Positions 7,287-10,259 of a stretch of 10,259 nt of DNA are shown here, one piece after another. The translations under genes and the position numbers were made by a program. The stretch is from JAMZMI01 sp047632435. Its GTDB lineage: Bacteria; Bacteroidota; Bacteroidia; Cytophagales; Cyclobacteriaceae. The stretch is from the NCBI GenBank assembly GCA_047632435.1, contig JBLICU010000111.1, positions 1-10,259 of the forward strand, in the 5' to 3' direction. How positions within the stretch are numbered: the stretch's first letter is position 1; each line of letters opens with the position of its first letter. The notes beneath the pieces are model-generated. The model had not been told where the DNA came from and searched no databases. It saw nothing but the letters and a program-made list of their open reading frames with translations.

Positions 7287-8009
7287 ATGGATAAAATCAA
7301 CATTTTAGCGATTGTCGCTCATCCAGATGATGTGGAGCTTTCTTGTGCAGGCACATTGATTGTGCATCAGCTATTGGGTTATACCACCGGTATCATTGAC
7401 CTGACAAAGGGTGAAATGGGAACCAGAGGCACACCAGAACAAAGACTCGAGGAAGCCGCTGATGCAGGCAGAATCATGAAACTTTCCATTCGGGAAAACA
7501 TGGGCTTTGCCGACGCTTTTTTTGAAAATGATCCGGCACACCAATTAGCATTGATTTCCAAAATCAGGAAATACCAACCAGATATTGTTATTACTAACGC
7601 TTTATATGATCGACACCCAGATCATGTGAGAGCATCCAAATTAGTAGAGGAAGCATCATTTAAAGCCGGACTCAAAATGATCAAAACTGTAGATGAAGAT
7701 GGGAATGATCAAAACCCCTGGAGACCAGCCAAGCTGTTTCACTGCATTCAAAGCACATCATTGACGCCTGACTTTTTTGTTGATATTTCGGCTGCTCAAG
7801 CCACCAAAATGGAGGCAATTCGTGCTTTTAAATCTCAGTTTTTCGATCCTAGCAGTAAAGAGCCTCAAACGTATATTTCAAAACCTGAATTCATGGAAAT
7901 GATAGAGGCCAGGTCAAAGGAATACGGTCACAGGATTCAGGCAACTCATGCTGAGGGATTTTGCTACAGTCAGGCTTTTGGAGTGAAAGACTTGTATCAC
8001 TTGATGTAG
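7287..8009 (+). CDS. bshB1: Bacillithiol biosynthesis deacetylase BshB1 (N-acetylglucosaminyl-malate deacetylase)
   Basis: A zinc-dependent PIG-L/LmbE-fold deacetylase that removes acetyl from GlcNAc-malate to give GlcN-malate, the second step of bacillithiol synthesis. I chose the ATG at 7287 (240 residues). It is preceded by AGGA at 7273-7276, ten bases away, whereas the ATG at 7260 would add nine non-homologous residues. With this start the family ligands fall at the standard numbers: AHPDDVE gives His12, Asp14 and Asp15, and DRHPDH gives His110 and His113. Further family motifs are KGEMGTRGTPEQR (41-53), ENMGFADAFF (70-79), FFVDIS, FKSQFFDP and an EYGHRIQATHAEGF-type tail. Length is normal. 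It follows the E2 gene on the same strand without an obvious promoter or terminator between. Its last 13 bases overlap the end of the convergent glycosyltransferase gene. The other bacillithiol genes (bshA, bshC) are not in the window. Confidence 0.93.
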   Translation: MDKINILAIVAHPDDVELSCAGTLIVHQLLGYTTGIIDLTKGEMGTRGTPEQRLEEAADAGRIMKLSIRENMGFADAFFENDPAHQLALISKIRKYQPDIVITNALYDRHPDHVRASKLVEEASFKAGLKMIKTVDEDGNDQNPWRPAKLFHCIQSTSLTPDFFVDISAAQATKMEAIRAFKSQFFDPSSKEPQTYISKPEFMEMIEARSKEYGHRIQATHAEGFCYSQAFGVKDLYHLM

Positions 8010-9220
8010 AACCCAGCTTCCTGATCATGTTTTCTGATCAATATCAGTTTCATTTCTTTGGTTCCATCAAAATTTTCCAGTTTCAGATGTTGATGATTGA
8101 GCCACCCCAGAGCGTCAATGATGTCTATGTTTTCATAATAATGGTCACGCATGAAATGCACAAATTTAAGCGCACGAAATCCGTCGAACCATTGGAAAAA
8201 TCGGTTCATGAAGCTGACTGAATTTGAAGCATTTGTTCTCATCTTTTTCAAATCCTGATTAAAATTGATTTGTTTCAGAAAATGGACCACATTTGGTGAA
8301 TAACCGACTGCTTCATAATCAGGAAAATCAAATAAGTAGCTAAATGTCGTTTCCAGAAACTGTTTCAATTCAGCAAAAATTCTTGGATTATAGACTTCAT
8401 ATCCGTCATTTTCCTGATTAAGGAATTTTGCCACAGCTTGGCCCGTACCGAACGGAACCCGATCTGAAACCCGATCAGATGGATAAATGCAGGTAGCATT
8501 TAGCTCCCCAATACCGCCTAAAGGCATCATTTTATGGATGAAGTAGAAATCCTCAGCAGCCTGCCTTGTATTCATTCCACCTTGTTTTTGGTATGCTTTG
8601 GACCGAACCGTAATACAAGAGCCCAGAGTCTGAAAGGCGAATGGAAATTTAGCCCATCTCATGGCATTGACATAATAACGAAGATACAATTCATAGTTAA
8701 TGATCGCTTCTATATTATCACCGCTTAGATCGTGTTCATAATGAACCAGACCAACCTTTTTTCCACGTTTTGAATAGAATTTTTTAATTTCCTCAAAGTA
8801 ATTGGGTGCACAGAGACAGTCAGCATCAAAGCAAACAATGATGCCATCTTTTTTAATCGATTCGAACTTTCGGACGGCTTCATCCATTCCAATTTTTCTT
8901 GCTAATCCAACACCCGCTTTCTTATCAGGTAGTGGTATGAGTTTGGAAAGGATTGGTATTGTGAAGTTGTTGCTTGAAATCTCTTCAATAGTTCTTCTGT
9001 TATTTTCAATCAAATAATCAGATTCGAACTCGGATTCATTGATGATCACCATTACCAGAACATTTTCGCTAGAAGTACATGCTTCAAGCGAGCGCAGGGA
9101 TTTGATCAAGTCAGGTTCATTGTAGCAAGGGATTATTACAATGATTTCAAGATTTTTATCAGGGATAAATTCAGGAAATTCTGATTGAGGCCAGCCATAT
9201 CTATCTAGGTACAAACTCAT
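7997..9220 (-). CDS. Family 2 (GT-A fold) glycosyltransferase, substrate unknown
   Basis: A predicted cytosolic glycosyltransferase of 407 residues. The GT-A start IIVIIPCYNEPDLIKSLRSL (about 26-45) is the nucleotide-sugar binding strand-loop. VCFDADC gives the metal-binding DAD at 132-134. GSCITVRSKAY (200-210) and AAEDFYF (221-227, Glu223-Asp224) match the acceptor-side and catalytic-base region of GT2 enzymes. No membrane segment is visible and there is no QxxRW motif, so it is not a processive synthase of the cellulose/hyaluronan type. The tail of about 150 residues beyond the GT-A core, rich in aromatic residues, is not recognised. I chose the ATG at 9220 because it overlaps the pdxH stop as ATGA, implying translational coupling; an ATG at 9244 would add eight residues inside pdxH. 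Donor and acceptor cannot be read from the sequence or the context. Confidence 0.85.
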   Translation of the reverse strand: MSLYLDRYGWPQSEFPEFIPDKNLEIIVIIPCYNEPDLIKSLRSLEACTSSENVLVMVIINESEFESDYLIENNRRTIEEISSNNFTIPILSKLIPLPDKKAGVGLARKIGMDEAVRKFESIKKDGIIVCFDADCLCAPNYFEEIKKFYSKRGKKVGLVHYEHDLSGDNIEAIINYELYLRYYVNAMRWAKFPFAFQTLGSCITVRSKAYQKQGGMNTRQAAEDFYFIHKMMPLGGIGELNATCIYPSDRVSDRVPFGTGQAVAKFLNQENDGYEVYNPRIFAELKQFLETTFSYLFDFPDYEAVGYSPNVVHFLKQINFNQDLKKMRTNASNSVSFMNRFFQWFDGFRALKFVHFMRDHYYENIDIIDALGWLNHQHLKLENFDGTKEMKLILIRKHDQEAGFYIK

Positions 9221-9858
9221 GGAGCTAATCTTTCTATAAGCCAATCACCATTTTGCTTAGTAAATAAAAGGCGATCATGAAGGCGACTTGGTCTTCCTTG
9301 CCAAAATTCGATGGTTTCTGGAATGACCCGATATCCGCCCCAAAAATCAGGCAATGGAATTTTGCCTTGTTTGAATTTCTCTTTGATTTCTTCCATTTTC
9401 ATTTCTAAAATACTTCTTGACGAAATCACCTTGCTCTGATGGGAAACCCATGCGCCAAGTTGACTCTCTTTAGGTCGGCTTAAGAAATATTTCAAAGATT
9501 CTACAGTTGAGACCTTCTCCACGTGTCCAGTAACTGCAATCTGCCTTTCCAAACCATACCATGGGAAAAGCAAGCTTACTTTCGGGTTTTGACTCATTTG
9601 CTTGGCTTTTCTGCTTTCATAATTGGTATAAAAAACAAAACCACTTACATCATATGCTTTTAGTAAAACTGTCCTTTGAAAAACATTGCCCTGATCATCT
9701 GAAGTGCCTAATATCATCGCGTTGGGTTCGAGTAATTCCGATGATACGGCCTCCTGAAACCAATTATCAAACTGCTTGATAGGAGAGTTGTCAACAGATC
9801 CAATATCTAATTTGGCTTTGGTGTATTCTTTTCTGAGACTGGCTACATCAGTATCCAT
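9217..9858 (-). CDS. pdxH: Pyridoxamine/pyridoxine 5'-phosphate oxidase
   Basis: An FMN-dependent oxidase that converts pyridoxine or pyridoxamine 5'-phosphate to pyridoxal 5'-phosphate in vitamin B6 synthesis and salvage; a cytosolic dimer. The 213 residues are full length. Landmarks: EPNAMILGTSDDQG (44-57), the FMN-phosphate motif QRTVLLK (61-67), FYTNYESRKAKQ (76-87), LLFPWYGLERQIAVTG (96-111), SRPKESQLGAWVSHQS (127-142), and the C-terminal signature WGGYRVIPETIEFWQGRP followed by SRLHDR (173-196). Arg192 and His194 are the substrate-contacting RxH pair. ATG at 9858 fits the family start (ASLRKEY near the N terminus). The stop overlaps the start of the glycosyltransferase gene by ATGA. A -7-like element lies upstream at 9904-9911. 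Confidence 0.96.
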   Translation of the reverse strand: MDTDVASLRKEYTKAKLDIGSVDNSPIKQFDNWFQEAVSSELLEPNAMILGTSDDQGNVFQRTVLLKAYDVSGFVFYTNYESRKAKQMSQNPKVSLLFPWYGLERQIAVTGHVEKVSTVESLKYFLSRPKESQLGAWVSHQSKVISSRSILEMKMEEIKEKFKQGKIPLPDFWGGYRVIPETIEFWQGRPSRLHDRLLFTKQNGDWLIERLAP

Positions 9859-9863
9859 AAGAC

Positions 9864-9894
9864 TTCAAATCAGGGTGAATAATGTTTATGTTTG
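9864..9894 (+). promoter_or_regulatory. Candidate Bacteroidota promoter for the miaE-like gene
   Basis: TATGTTTG at 9887-9894 matches TAnnTTTG at every fixed position. The -33 side is imperfect: TTC at 9864-9866, 20 bases upstream, where TTG is expected. The transcript would start near 9901, leaving a leader of about 64 bases before the ATG at 9965. AT-rich DNA makes chance matches to the -7 element fairly common, so support is moderate at best. Confidence 0.35.
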
Positions 9895-9903
9895 TTTTAA
9901 CAA

Positions 9904-9911
9904 CAAAGATA
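9904..9911 (-). promoter_or_regulatory. Candidate -7 element for pdxH
   Basis: Read on the minus strand this is TATCTTTG, a full match to the fixed positions of TAnnTTTG. It would start transcription near 9897, about 39 bases before the pdxH ATG. No TTG is seen at the expected -33 distance on the minus strand, so only half of the promoter is supported. Confidence 0.3.
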
Positions 9912-9964
9912 GCTATTCCCAAATCGCATTGACGAGCTGGGATTGAAAAAGGAATTGAACAACA

Positions 9965-10259
9965 ATGAAATTAAGAATTGAATTAAGTGTGGCAAGTAGT
10001 CAAGAATGGCTAGATACTGTAATGAATAATTTTGATGAATTTCTGAAAGATCATGCAAACTGTGAAAGAAAAGCTTCCGCAATGGCCATGAGCTTTGTTG
10101 CGAAATATCCTGATAGATTGGAAATTATTCCTGAATTAATTGACACTGGCGTAGAAGAATTGGAGCATTTCAGGCAAGTATATGAAATCATGGCTAAAAG
10201 GGGCATTCAATTGACCCATGAAATCACACAAGATATGTATGTGAAACAATTGATAGATA
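9965..10259 (+). CDS. miaE: MiaE-type tRNA-(ms2io6A37) hydroxylase, N-terminal part (cut by the window end)
   Basis: MiaE is a di-iron, ferritin-fold monooxygenase that hydroxylates the isopentenyl group of ms2i6A at position 37 of tRNAs. The frame opens at ATG 9965, the first start after an in-frame TGA at 9956-9958, and runs to the edge of the window (98 codons visible, no stop). A weak AAGGA lies at 9949-9953. Family landmarks: DEFLKDHANCERKASAMAMSF (24-44 in parts), where Glu34 is the first iron ligand; the EELEHF motif at 64-69, giving the E-x-x-H ligands Glu65 and His68; and VYEIMAKRGIQL (72-83) with the following QDMYVKQL. The second iron-binding half lies outside the window, so the gene's completeness cannot be judged. 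It is divergent from pdxH. Confidence 0.88.
   Translation, partial: MKLRIELSVASSQEWLDTVMNNFDEFLKDHANCERKASAMAMSFVAKYPDRLEIIPELIDTGVEELEHFRQVYEIMAKRGIQLTHEITQDMYVKQLID

Noticed and set aside
8022..8040. Two TGATCA palindromes separated by seven bases near the bshB1/glycosyltransferase junction, a possible hairpin
   Set aside because: The stem is six base pairs, lies inside the glycosyltransferase coding region, and has no following T run on either strand. Likely chance.

Overview
The window looks like a chromosomal segment from a member of the Bacteroidota, most likely a marine or soil Cytophagales-type bacterium. The evidence is AT-rich DNA, PD40 propeller/OmpA proteins with PorE-like architecture, weak or absent Shine-Dalgarno sequences, several matches to the Bacteroidota -7 element TAnnTTTG, and a bacillithiol gene (bshB1). 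No mobile element, CRISPR array or RNA gene is visible, and no intergenic gap exceeds about 150 bases.

Left half (85-5466, all minus strand): four genes with gaps of about 40-45 bases, read from right to left and probably one operon. They are a YheT-type alpha/beta hydrolase, a SRAP-fold (YedK/HMCES-like) protein, a secreted TPR-like + PD40 propeller + CarboxypepD-like + OmpA protein, and a shorter tandem paralogue of the last that stops just before the OmpA domain. The SRAP protein is the most unusual gene here. It keeps the family scaffold motifs but starts Met-Tyr instead of Met-Cys, and it also lacks the conserved catalytic Glu and His.

Middle (5547-8009, plus strand): a well-matched Bacteroidota promoter drives pyruvate dehydrogenase E2, which has two lipoyl domains, a peripheral-subunit-binding domain and the acetyltransferase core. 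It is followed at short distance by bshB1, the deacetylase of bacillithiol synthesis.

Right part (7997-10259): an uncharacterised family 2 glycosyltransferase and pdxH lie on the minus strand, joined by an ATGA stop/start overlap. The glycosyltransferase gene converges on bshB1 with overlapping 3' ends. Divergent from pdxH is the start of a MiaE-type tRNA hydroxylase gene, cut by the window edge. The pdxH/miaE gap holds two opposed -7-like elements so close that the promoters would exclude each other.

Most of the content is housekeeping metabolism. The items worth a second look are the SRAP protein lacking its catalytic residues, its operon context, and the anchored/unanchored PorE-like pair.
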